From: SIG307 sp964545045
Lineage (GTDB): Bacteria; Bacillota; Clostridia; Lachnospirales; Lachnospiraceae
DNA length: 64,000 bases
Reading direction: 5' to 3'
Assembly: GCA_964545045.1 (NCBI GenBank)
Contig: CAZJEN010000006.1
Span: forward strand, 1-64,000
Below the pieces are notes generated by a model that saw only the letters and a program-made list of their open reading frames with translations, ran no database searches and was not told where the DNA came from. The translations under genes were made by a program, and so were the position numbers. This document shows positions 26,148-33,217 of this stretch, piece after piece. Each line of letters begins with the position of its first letter. The first letter of the stretch is position 1.

Positions 26148-26909
26148 ATGGGTAAATTGATTAAGTATGAGTTTAGAAAACAGTTGTTGTCAAAGCTTGT
26201 AGTAGGAGTTGTTGTTGCGGTATTGCAGCTTGTGTATTTGGCAGGAGTGATTTTTGATAATGGGGATTGGGCAGCGATTGGCTTAGGCGGAACGATGATT
26301 GTAGCGATGATTTCCTTGCTTTATTTCAGCTTTGAAAGTATTGTAACCTATTCTAACGATTTGAAAACCAAACAGAGCTACATGTTGTTTTTAACTCCGC
26401 GGAATATGTTTCAGATTGTGGGAGCAAAGCTTGTAACGACGATTCTTCAGATTTTTGTATGTGGATGTGCTTTTGCGGCTATCGGTATCGGTGATGTATT
26501 TCTGCTTTGTGCGAAAAAAGGCGATGTAAAGATGTTCTTGGATACGATAAAGGAATTTTTCCAAGCATTGACCGGTGTGGAAATCCGCTTAGTAGAAGTT
26601 GTTTATGTGGTTTTAATGCTTCTGGTTGCATGGCTCGTATTTATTGCACTGGCAATGTTCGCCATTACTCTTTCTACGACATTACTTTCCAATTGGAAGT
26701 TTAAGGGTGTAGCCAGTGTTGCGATTTATTTTGCACTGGATTGGTGTGTGACGAAGGTGGCAACTCTTGTAACTCCGACCGGATTTTTGGAAGGAGAATA
26801 CATAGTGGTAAATACGGAAGCGTGGGCTTTCATTGGTGTGTATGCAGCGGCGCTGGCATTGAGTTATGTGGGCACAGCATTGTTGCTGGATAAAAAGGTA
26901 AGCGTATAA
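26148..26909 (+). CDS. ABC-2-like permease of the GntR operon
   Basis: A 253-residue membrane protein with about six hydrophobic segments, starting MGKLIKYEFRKQ, a common start for ABC-2-type permeases. The segment KTKQSYMLFLTPRN after the second helix is also typical. It should pair with the ATPase encoded immediately upstream. GGAGAGGAG precedes ATG 26148. The promoter at 26985 lies just downstream. Confidence 0.85.
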   Translation: MGKLIKYEFRKQLLSKLVVGVVVAVLQLVYLAGVIFDNGDWAAIGLGGTMIVAMISLLYFSFESIVTYSNDLKTKQSYMLFLTPRNMFQIVGAKLVTTILQIFVCGCAFAAIGIGDVFLLCAKKGDVKMFLDTIKEFFQALTGVEIRLVEVVYVVLMLLVAWLVFIALAMFAITLSTTLLSNWKFKGVASVAIYFALDWCVTKVATLVTPTGFLEGEYIVVNTEAWAFIGVYAAALALSYVGTALLLDKKVSV

Positions 26910-26984
26910 TCGCAATTTATTATATTTTTTTAAACAGGGTGGAAAAATTTAAGAAAGTGGGAATCTTTTTTCGTAAGGCTTTAC

Positions 26985-27013
26985 TTGACGAATGGGAGTA
27001 GGAAAAGTATAAT
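26985..27013 (+). promoter_or_regulatory. Promoter of the CorA operon
   Basis: TTGACG (26985-26990), 17 bases, TATAAT (27008-27013). An 11-bp hairpin begins at the very next base. Confidence 0.8.
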
Positions 27014-27040
27014 GAGTGTGGGGCAGTTTGCCCCACACTC
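27014..27040 (+). terminator. Hairpin directly after the -10 of the CorA promoter
   Basis: Arms 27014-27024 and 27030-27040 are perfectly complementary (GAGTGTGGGGC and its complement) around AGTTT. Only TTCGTATT follows, so it is a weak terminator for the upstream operon. It lies 22 bases before ATG 27063; the start point of the CorA transcript would fall within its left arm. Confidence 0.6.
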
Positions 27041-27062
27041 TTCGTATTAGGAGGAACGTGCG

Positions 27063-28010
27063 ATGTTAGAGATTTTTAAGACAGCAGAGAACGGCGATTT
27101 TATTCGTTTGGACAAAATTGAAAAAGACTGTTGGGTATCTTTGACCGCACCCAGTCCCAAGGAGTTGGAAGAAGTGGCCGGCATGACAGGTGTGGAGCTG
27201 GATGCTCTCAGAGCACCTCTCGATGAAGAAGAAAAAGCACGTATTGAGCTGGAAGACACCTATCATTTGATTTTGGTCGACTCTCCGGAAATCGAAACGG
27301 AGCTGGTGGATGATGTGGAGCGGAAGCGTTACACCACTATGCCGCTGGCGATTATTACGGCAAAGGATATCGTAATTACGGTTACTTTACGGGAAACGCC
27401 GATTTTACAATACTTTAAGACCGGAAAAATCAAGGATTTCTTTACTTACAAAAAGACCCGCTTCATTATGCAGGTGTTTTATAAGGTGGCAACGGTGTTC
27501 CTGCAGTATCTGCGAGTGATTAACCGGGAAAGCGACCGTTTGGAGGATAAGCTGAAGGAATCCCAGCGTAATCTGGAAATCATGGAAATGCATGAGCTTG
27601 AAAAGGCTCTCGTGTACTTTACCACCGCAATCCGTTCCAACGAAACAGTGTTTGAGAAACTGCTTCGCACGGAGAAGGTGAAGCGCTATCCGGAGGATGA
27701 GGATTTACTTGAGGACGTTATTATCGAGAACCGTCAGGCGTTAGAGATGGCGAATATCTACAGCGGTATTTTAAACAGTACCATGGATACCTTCTCGTCG
27801 ATTCTCTCCAATAATTTGAACAATGTAATGAAGGCATTGGCAACGCTTACGATTGTACTGTCGATTCCTACCATGATTGCCAGCTTTTACGGTATGAATG
27901 TGCCGCTTCCGGGGCAGAATCAACCATATGGTTTTTTGTTTGTGTTGGGAGGAGCATTGTTGATTGCTTCCATTATAGCCATTATTTTTAGAAAGAAGGA
28001 TTTGTTTTAA
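27063..28010 (+). CDS. corA: CorA-family magnesium/divalent cation channel
   Basis: The 315-residue protein has a large acidic cytoplasmic domain (about 1-250) and two C-terminal membrane helices. The selectivity motif appears as YGMNVPLPG (Gly-Met-Asn near residue 277), between the helices as in all CorA channels. It forms a pentamer carrying Mg2+ or similar ions. AGGAGG precedes ATG 27063. Its stop codon overlaps the next gene's start by one base (TAATG), so the two are translated together. No magnesium riboswitch is seen in the short leader. Confidence 0.93.
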   Translation: MLEIFKTAENGDFIRLDKIEKDCWVSLTAPSPKELEEVAGMTGVELDALRAPLDEEEKARIELEDTYHLILVDSPEIETELVDDVERKRYTTMPLAIITAKDIVITVTLRETPILQYFKTGKIKDFFTYKKTRFIMQVFYKVATVFLQYLRVINRESDRLEDKLKESQRNLEIMEMHELEKALVYFTTAIRSNETVFEKLLRTEKVKRYPEDEDLLEDVIIENRQALEMANIYSGILNSTMDTFSSILSNNLNNVMKALATLTIVLSIPTMIASFYGMNVPLPGQNQPYGFLFVLGGALLIASIIAIIFRKKDLF

Positions 28011-28939
28011 TGAAGTTTTTGAATCGTTTGGAACGAAAGTTAGGGCGTTATGCCGTTCCGAATTTGATGCTTTATATGATAGTGTTGTATGGGGCGGGCT
28101 TTGTGTTGGACATGATGGCTCCGACCTTTTATGTCAGGTGGTTATCTCTGGATGTGTACCGCATCCTGCACGGAGAAGTATGGCGTCTGATTACGTTTAT
28201 ATTACAGCCTCCGAGTGACAATGTGTTTTGGGTGGTTTTGGAATTGTATATTTACTATTCCATCGGTCGTTCCCTGGAGTCTATGTGGGGCTCTTTCCGG
28301 TTTAATGTATACTTTTTTTCCGGACTTTTGTTCCAGATTGTGGCGGCCTTTTTGTTTTACGGAATTGCATGTCTTGTTTTGGGGCAGGGAATGGTATATG
28401 TCAGCACGGTGGGAATCGGTAGCATGTATTATGTAAATCGTTCTATGTTCCTTGCTTATTTTGTAATGCTACCGAATGCTACATTTTTAATGTTTTTCCT
28501 CATTCCGGTAAAGGCAAAGCTGCTCGGTATTTTGTACGGTGCCTTGATGGGATATGAGGCGATTTCTTACATTACCCATTACGGGTTCCGCGCGGGAGGA
28601 CCGTATGCTCTTGCTATCGTGGTTTCCGTTTTGAACTTTATCATCTTTTTCTTTGCTACCAGAAATTACCGTCGGATTTCTCCGTCGGAGATGAAGCGGA
28701 AAGCGGACTTCAGAAAGAAAATGCACGATGCCAAGTGGAATTCGGGAAATGTGGTAGAATTCCGGGGCCGGAATGTGATTACCAGACATAAGTGTGCGAT
28801 TTGCGGACGGACGGAGCTTGATGATGATTCGCTGGAGTTCCGGTTCTGTTCCAAGTGTGAAGGAAATTACGAGTATTGCTCGGATCATTTATATACCCAT
28901 GAACATGTAAAAAGGGTAAAAGGAAATACGGAAGAATAG
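28010..28939 (+). CDS. Rhomboid-like membrane protein with C-terminal zinc cluster
   Basis: A 309-residue protein. Residues about 18-225 hold six hydrophobic segments with rhomboid-like features (HGEVWRLITFILQ, then IYYSIGRSLESMWG, then IPVKAKLLGIL). The protease motif GxSG is absent: the expected place reads VGIGSMYY, so it is probably a pseudoprotease. The cytoplasmic tail (about 262-303) has CAIC, FCSKC, YCSDH and THEH, a likely binuclear zinc site. Translation is coupled to CorA. A role in handling CorA or another membrane protein is a guess from the overlap. Confidence 0.75.
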   Translation: MKFLNRLERKLGRYAVPNLMLYMIVLYGAGFVLDMMAPTFYVRWLSLDVYRILHGEVWRLITFILQPPSDNVFWVVLELYIYYSIGRSLESMWGSFRFNVYFFSGLLFQIVAAFLFYGIACLVLGQGMVYVSTVGIGSMYYVNRSMFLAYFVMLPNATFLMFFLIPVKAKLLGILYGALMGYEAISYITHYGFRAGGPYALAIVVSVLNFIIFFFATRNYRRISPSEMKRKADFRKKMHDAKWNSGNVVEFRGRNVITRHKCAICGRTELDDDSLEFRFCSKCEGNYEYCSDHLYTHEHVKRVKGNTEE

Positions 28940-28950
28940 GAAGGTTTGTT

Positions 28951-30324
28951 ATGAATAAGGAATTGGTAAAGGCACGGAAGGAATTGTTTGCAAAAAGAGA
29001 TGTGGAGTTCAATTTGCCGTGTTATTTGAGAAATTTGGCCGGTGTGTATTACCGGATGGCAAATTATAATCTTGCCATGCAGTATACTTCTTTTGCGGAG
29101 GGCGTAACGGAAGGCGATGTGGTGCTTCCGGAGAAGGCTAAGGCGTATGCAGAGACTGTAAAGACCTATGTGGAGGCGTTGGCAAAGGGGGAATGTGCTT
29201 CCGGAGAAGAGGCATTGACCTGTATCGGAGCGTTACGACAGGAACTCACGGTGGCAATGCAGGCTCTTACCGCATATACCGACCGTTTGTATTTACATGA
29301 GTATGCATTGCAGCGTCTGGCTCCTGCCATGGAAGGTACGGCAGAGGATATCGACAGCAATGCGGCACTGGAAGAAATCAGTTCTTTTCTGTTTTTTGAT
29401 GAGGAGCAGGAAGGACTTTTGGCACGAGTTTCCGCTACGATTTCCGAACTTCCGGTGCGTATGACGAAGGCGAAGTTCATGGAATGGGTCAGAAATACCG
29501 CATCTGTGTATAAGGAAGCGGACGGGGAGACCTTAGACCGTGTATTTTATATGTTGTATTCCGCGTCCGGTCTTTATGAACCGGAGGGAATGGAACTGTT
29601 CCCGGAGTGCCGTGAGGCGCTTGATACGTTAAATGCACTGGATTACCGGAGCATTACGGAGGAGCAGTATACTTCTGCAAAAAAGAAGCTGGAAGAGGTT
29701 ACGGAGTTTATTACAACCGTCAGTGATGCGTATTTCAGTTTGACGGAGATTGCCAACAGCCTGCTTACGGTGTTGTTTACCGAGGGCTATGTAATGCCGG
29801 CGGATATGGAGGCAACCAAGGGATGCCGCGAGATTTACCGTATGCTTTCGGAGGGAAAGGATTTCACCGATATGGCATTGGTAGAGGCTTTTGAGACCTT
29901 TGAGGGACTTCCGGAGCAGATTGAAGAGTTTTTGTTTACGGAAGAGGCATATTTTGATGAGCTGACCGTGGATGAGAAGTTATTGGATGCGATGCTGCAG
30001 AAGGTATTATATACGAGAGTGGCCTATGCAAGACGTTTGCATACCACCAGTATTTTTGTAAAGCTGGAGAATGAGGATGCGAAAGAATTGTCCTTTGATG
30101 CGATGTTGGACGAGTTCTGTATTGCGGTTACAAAGGTTTTGGAAGAGGGACAGAGAGCGGTAAACCGTGCGGTGATGGCAAGAGTCATTCAGAATCTTCC
30201 GCTTCCGTTTACACGTAAGTCCGATATTCAGAAATATGTTTTGGCATCATTGGAAAATTGTCACGATATGTCGGAGAAAACAGCAGCGATGCGGGCAATT
30301 CGCGAATTGGCAGAGGGGATGTAG
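28951..30324 (+). CDS. Helical protein of unknown function
   Basis: A 457-residue, acidic, Leu/Ala/Glu-rich soluble protein without signal peptide or membrane segment. No motif is recognised. The N-terminal part (LRNLAGVYYRMANYNLAMQY) resembles a tetratricopeptide-like helical pair, and the rest appears to be all-alpha. GGAAGG precedes ATG 28951. It is 11 bases after the rhomboid-like gene and 3 bases before the next unknown gene, so it belongs to the CorA operon. Confidence 0.7.
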   Translation: MNKELVKARKELFAKRDVEFNLPCYLRNLAGVYYRMANYNLAMQYTSFAEGVTEGDVVLPEKAKAYAETVKTYVEALAKGECASGEEALTCIGALRQELTVAMQALTAYTDRLYLHEYALQRLAPAMEGTAEDIDSNAALEEISSFLFFDEEQEGLLARVSATISELPVRMTKAKFMEWVRNTASVYKEADGETLDRVFYMLYSASGLYEPEGMELFPECREALDTLNALDYRSITEEQYTSAKKKLEEVTEFITTVSDAYFSLTEIANSLLTVLFTEGYVMPADMEATKGCREIYRMLSEGKDFTDMALVEAFETFEGLPEQIEEFLFTEEAYFDELTVDEKLLDAMLQKVLYTRVAYARRLHTTSIFVKLENEDAKELSFDAMLDEFCIAVTKVLEEGQRAVNRAVMARVIQNLPLPFTRKSDIQKYVLASLENCHDMSEKTAAMRAIRELAEGM

Positions 30325-30327
30325 TAC

Positions 30328-30666
30328 ATGGTAGTTTGGAAGGAAGCGTTATATGTGGCCGGAATACCGGAAAAAAGACAAAAACGCATTATGAGGTCCA
30401 TTGAGAAGAAACGTCCGGTGAAGGATGTTTACCTTTTGACGGCTCCTTCCAATGAAGAAAACTGTCTGGAGTATGTAAAAGCAAACCAAATGCTACAGCC
30501 GTATTACCGGAAAAGAGAAGTTGTGGTATACGGTTTGGCGGGAGGCGAGGCTGCCGCACAGGAGCTGGTAGCTGCTATGTTATGCGATACCTATCTGGCA
30601 ACCGGCGACTTCCGGGTCATTCCGCATCTGGACCGCAAAAGCAGTAAGGCGGGTGATGGTGTATGA
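30328..30666 (+). CDS. Small protein of unknown function
   Basis: The 112-residue soluble protein is basic at the start (PEKRQKRIMRSIEKKRPVK) with an alpha/beta-looking remainder (REVVVYGLAGGEAAAQELVAAML). No family is recognised. Its start lies 3 bases after the previous stop, and its stop overlaps the next start by four bases, so it is clearly translated as part of the operon. Confidence 0.7.
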   Translation: MVVWKEALYVAGIPEKRQKRIMRSIEKKRPVKDVYLLTAPSNEENCLEYVKANQMLQPYYRKREVVVYGLAGGEAAAQELVAAMLCDTYLATGDFRVIPHLDRKSSKAGDGV

Positions 30667-31694
30667 CGGCAGTGTTAAAGGTTCTTTTGCTCCTGCTGAA
30701 GTGGATCGGAATCCTGTTGCTTGTGCTTCTGGGTTTGATTTTGGTGATTCTTCTTTTGGTTTTGTTGGCACCCATACGTTATAAAGGAAGGTTGGATAAG
30801 AAGGAGGCTCCCGAGGAAATTTTCCGGGCGGACGGGCTCATATCCTGGCTGAATCCTTTTTTACGGGTAAAGATACGATATACGGAAAAGAAACTGCATT
30901 ATACAGTAAGGATTTTCGGAATCTGCTTTAAAAACAGCGACAAGCCGAAAAAGGAAAAGAAGAAGAAAAAGAAAGAAAAGAAGAAACATTTAAAGAAAAT
31001 AAAGAAGGCAAACCAGGCATCTGAAGGAACCTTAATTGAAAATGAGTTTGTAAGTATTAAGCTGGAGGAGAATCCGACAGGCGGGGGTGCGGAAACGGAA
31101 GAAGAAGCTTTGCCGGCAGAGCTTTCGACAGAGGTCGGTATTTCGCAGTCTACAGAAGCATCCGACGGAGAGGATTCGGTTGAGGCAAAAGAGAAGAAAC
31201 CTTCTGTATTTGCCAAGATAAAACAGTTTATTGAGAAAATAAAAAGCATACCGGAGAAGATAAAACAAAAGATCACAAAGATAATCAATGCGGTAAAGCT
31301 TTTGTGGCATAAGAAAGAGAAAACAATTGCTTTCTTTGAAGATGAGCTGCACAGAACGGCGCTGGGAACTACATGGGATATTACAAAGCAGGTGCTTCGG
31401 CATATATTGCCGGGAAAAATAAAGGGGCATGTAGAGTTCGGTACCGGAGAGCCGGAATCCACGGGCAAAGCGTTGGGAGCTCTGGGCGTTTTGTATGCCT
31501 GGTACGGAAAAGGTGTTACCGTAGTTCCGGATTTCTATGAAAAGCGGATTGTGGCAGAATTGGAATTCAAGGGAAGAATCCGGTGCGGCACTGTATTGGT
31601 AAAGGGCCTGCGACTGATGCGTGACAAGCAGGTGAAGCGATTGATACGTAATTTTAAAAAGTTACTGGCGATATTGAAACAAAAGGCAGAATAA
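30663..31694 (+). CDS. DUF2953 membrane protein (YtfI-like)
   Basis: The 343-residue protein starts with a long Leu-rich membrane helix (about 5-35), then a DUF2953-type domain: FRADGLISWLNPFLRVKI near 50-70 and, after an extended Lys-rich and then acidic middle (about 95-180), FGTGEPESTGKALGALGVLYAWYG near 260-285. The middle insert of about 15 nearly uninterrupted lysines and acids is low-complexity and variable in this family. In Bacillus the homologue ytfI precedes gerW (ytfJ), and the same order is kept here, which supports a sporulation link. Confidence 0.85.
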   Translation: MTAVLKVLLLLLKWIGILLLVLLGLILVILLLVLLAPIRYKGRLDKKEAPEEIFRADGLISWLNPFLRVKIRYTEKKLHYTVRIFGICFKNSDKPKKEKKKKKKEKKKHLKKIKKANQASEGTLIENEFVSIKLEENPTGGGAETEEEALPAELSTEVGISQSTEASDGEDSVEAKEKKPSVFAKIKQFIEKIKSIPEKIKQKITKIINAVKLLWHKKEKTIAFFEDELHRTALGTTWDITKQVLRHILPGKIKGHVEFGTGEPESTGKALGALGVLYAWYGKGVTVVPDFYEKRIVAELEFKGRIRCGTVLVKGLRLMRDKQVKRLIRNFKKLLAILKQKAE

Positions 31695-31726
31695 GGATAG
31701 CGCAAGGGCGCGGAAAGGACGTTACG

Positions 31727-32119
31727 ATGGCAGAAAACAATTTTAGTGCAACCGTGGAGGCGTTATTTAAGGGGATGGACGGTTTCCTTACCACAAAGAC
31801 GGTAGTGGGAGACGCAGTGAAGTTTGATGACGGTACGATTATTTTACCGCTTGTGGATGTGAGCTTCGGTGTAGGAGCCGGTGCATTTGCAGGTGACAAG
31901 AAGAACAATGCCGGCGGCGGTATGGGCGGTAAGATTTCTCCGAGCAGTGTACTTGTAATCAAGGACGGTCATGCAAAGCTTGTGAACGTGAAGAATCAGG
32001 ATGTGGTAACCAAGGTGATCGATATGGTTCCGGATGTTTTGGATCGGTTTACAAAGGATAAGAAGGAAAAAGCCGATTTGGATCAGAAGGTAAGCGAGGT
32101 TGTAAACGGCTTAGAATAG
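31727..32119 (+). CDS. gerW: GerW/YtfJ family sporulation protein
   Basis: The 130-residue protein matches the YtfJ family: VVGDAVKFDDGTIILPLVDVSFGVGAG, a Gly-rich GGGMGGKISPSSVLVI, and a helical tail VIDMVPDVLDRF. In Bacillus the protein is made during sporulation and helps germination. It follows the DUF2953 gene by 32 bases, as in Bacillus. AAAGGACG precedes ATG 31727. A vegetative-type promoter for rpmB begins about 50 bases downstream. Confidence 0.9.
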   Translation: MAENNFSATVEALFKGMDGFLTTKTVVGDAVKFDDGTIILPLVDVSFGVGAGAFAGDKKNNAGGGMGGKISPSSVLVIKDGHAKLVNVKNQDVVTKVIDMVPDVLDRFTKDKKEKADLDQKVSEVVNGLE

Positions 32120-32167
32120 CTGATTTATCACGATTTTTGAAGAAAAATAAAAAAATAAAAATTTTTC

Positions 32168-32196
32168 TTGCATTCTTACGCTTCTTCTGATAGAAT
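32168..32196 (+). promoter_or_regulatory. Promoter of rpmB
   Basis: TTGCAT (32168-32173), 17 bases, TAGAAT (32191-32196). A tiny AGGC-CATA-GCCT stem lies in the leader before the AAGGAGG ribosome site. Confidence 0.7.
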
Positions 32197-32249
32197 AGAT
32201 TTGTTTGTAGGCCATAGCCTTGAATTTCTATTAAGGAGGTGCAATTGAC

Positions 32250-32447
32250 ATGGCTAGATGTGCGGTTTGCGACAAGGGAGCCCTGTTTGGTATGCAGATT
32301 AGTCATTCCAGAAGTCAGGTTTCCGGAAGAGCTCATAAAATGTGGAAGTCTAACATTAAGTCCGTTAAGGTTAAGGTTAACGGCGGCGCTAAGAAGATGT
32401 ATGTATGTGCAGCTTGCTTAAGAGCCGGCAAGGTTGAGCGCGCTTAA
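32250..32447 (+). CDS. rpmB: 50S ribosomal protein L28, zinc-binding form
   Basis: The 65-residue product is bL28: RCAVCDKGALFG, SHSRSQVSGRAHKMWKSN, then KMYVCAACLRAGKV. Two CxxC pairs (near residues 4-7 and 53-56) show the zinc-ribbon form, so it is not the zinc-free duplicate. It belongs to the 50S subunit near the exit site. AAGGAGG precedes ATG 32250. It is transcribed alone and ended by the stem-loop at 32476. Confidence 0.98.
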   Translation: MARCAVCDKGALFGMQISHSRSQVSGRAHKMWKSNIKSVKVKVNGGAKKMYVCAACLRAGKVERA

Positions 32448-32475
32448 TTGATGCTCACATAGCGGGATGAATATT

Positions 32476-32511
32476 AGGGATTTTGCAGGGCGGGTGTTTT
32501 GCAAAGTCCCT
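32476..32511 (+). terminator. Terminator of rpmB
   Basis: Arms 32476-32487 and 32500-32511 pair over 12 bases with one G-U, followed by TTTT. It lies between rpmB and the convergent small gene on the minus strand. Confidence 0.75.
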
Positions 32512-32528
32512 TTTCGCGTGTAGGGGAT

Positions 32529-32666
32529 TTAGCCGCAAAACAGGTGATATCCCAGTACGAGAAACAACACAATGAGCAGGACGGTCAGTAGGGTGCTGCG
32601 CAAAAAGAAGGTCAGCAGCATTCCCACTGCAATCCAAAACAGAATAAACCCGAGTACTTTTCGCAT
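32529..32666 (-). CDS. 45-residue hydrophobic membrane peptide
   Basis: On the minus strand an ATG at 32666 opens a 45-codon frame ending TAA at 32529. The product starts MRKVLGFILFWIAVGMLL and continues with a second hydrophobic stretch (TLLTVLLIVLFLVLGYHLF), ending FCG. So it looks like a small protein with two short membrane helices and a charged turn (FLRS) between them. GAGGG is placed correctly before the ATG and a TATAAT (plus-strand 32692-32697) lies further upstream on that strand. Function unknown. It sits between rpmB and the Asp23-like gene, where Bacillus carries spoVM, but it is not similar to SpoVM. Confidence 0.7.
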   Translation of the reverse strand: MRKVLGFILFWIAVGMLLTFFLRSTLLTVLLIVLFLVLGYHLFCG

Positions 32667-32745
32667 GGATAACCCTCAAAGATCCTTGATTATTATAGAA
32701 TATGCAGGATTTTTTTTGGAGTTCGCGGTTTTTTTGAAAAATAGG

Positions 32746-32774
32746 TTCACTTTTTAGTTAAAATGAGGTATACT
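32746..32774 (+). promoter_or_regulatory. Promoter for the Asp23-like/fakA genes
   Basis: TTCACT (32746-32751), 17 bases, TATACT (32769-32774), about 50 bases before ATG 32826. It is divergent from the promoter of the small minus-strand gene. Confidence 0.6.
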
Positions 32775-32825
32775 AGAATAGATACATAATCCTAAAAGAT
32801 GAAATGGGTAAAAGGAGGGGTTATA

Positions 32826-33182
32826 ATGAACGCTACGATGAATACGGAATTGGGAAATGTAGTAATCGACAATGAAGTAATCGCAAAGTATGCAGGCTCT
32901 GCAGCGGTGGAGTGTTTCGGCGTTGTAGGTATGGCAGCGGTTAATATGAAGGATGGCATTGCCAAGCTGTTACGCAGAGAAAGTTTGAACAGAGGCGTAA
33001 ACATTACGGTAAACGATAATAAGATTACGGTTGATTTTCATATCATTGTATCTTACGGCGTAAGTATTTCCGCAGTGGCAGATAATCTGGTAAGCAACGT
33101 GCGGTATAAGATTGAGGAGTTCTCCGGTTTGCCGGTAGAAAAGATCAATATTTATGTAGAGGGTGTCAGAGTGATTGATTAG
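32826..33182 (+). CDS. Asp23/Gls24 family protein (YloU-like)
   Basis: The 118-residue protein has the family pattern: VVIDNEVIAKYAGSAAVECFGVVGM at the start and FHIIVSYGVSISAVADNLVSNVRYKIEE before the end (VNIYVEGVRVID type). These small cytoplasmic proteins associate with membranes and with cell-envelope or fatty-acid metabolism. I chose ATG 32826, directly after AAAAGGAGGGG, over an upstream in-frame ATG that lies before the ribosome site. It precedes fakA, the usual partner (yloU-yloV in Bacillus). Confidence 0.93.
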   Translation: MNATMNTELGNVVIDNEVIAKYAGSAAVECFGVVGMAAVNMKDGIAKLLRRESLNRGVNITVNDNKITVDFHIIVSYGVSISAVADNLVSNVRYKIEEFSGLPVEKINIYVEGVRVID

Positions 33183-33217
33183 AAAATGTGCATCTTATGC
33201 ATGAAGGAGGATAAACG

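Noticed and set aside
30950..31015. Slippery A-rich tract as a programmed frameshift site
   Set aside because: The tract codes for the Lys-rich insert of the DUF2953 protein; the frame continues normally and no alternative product looks meaningful.
32455..32679. Minus-strand 74-codon frame over the small peptide gene
   Set aside because: It reads in a different frame, lacks protein-like character and has no ribosome site; the 45-codon frame does.
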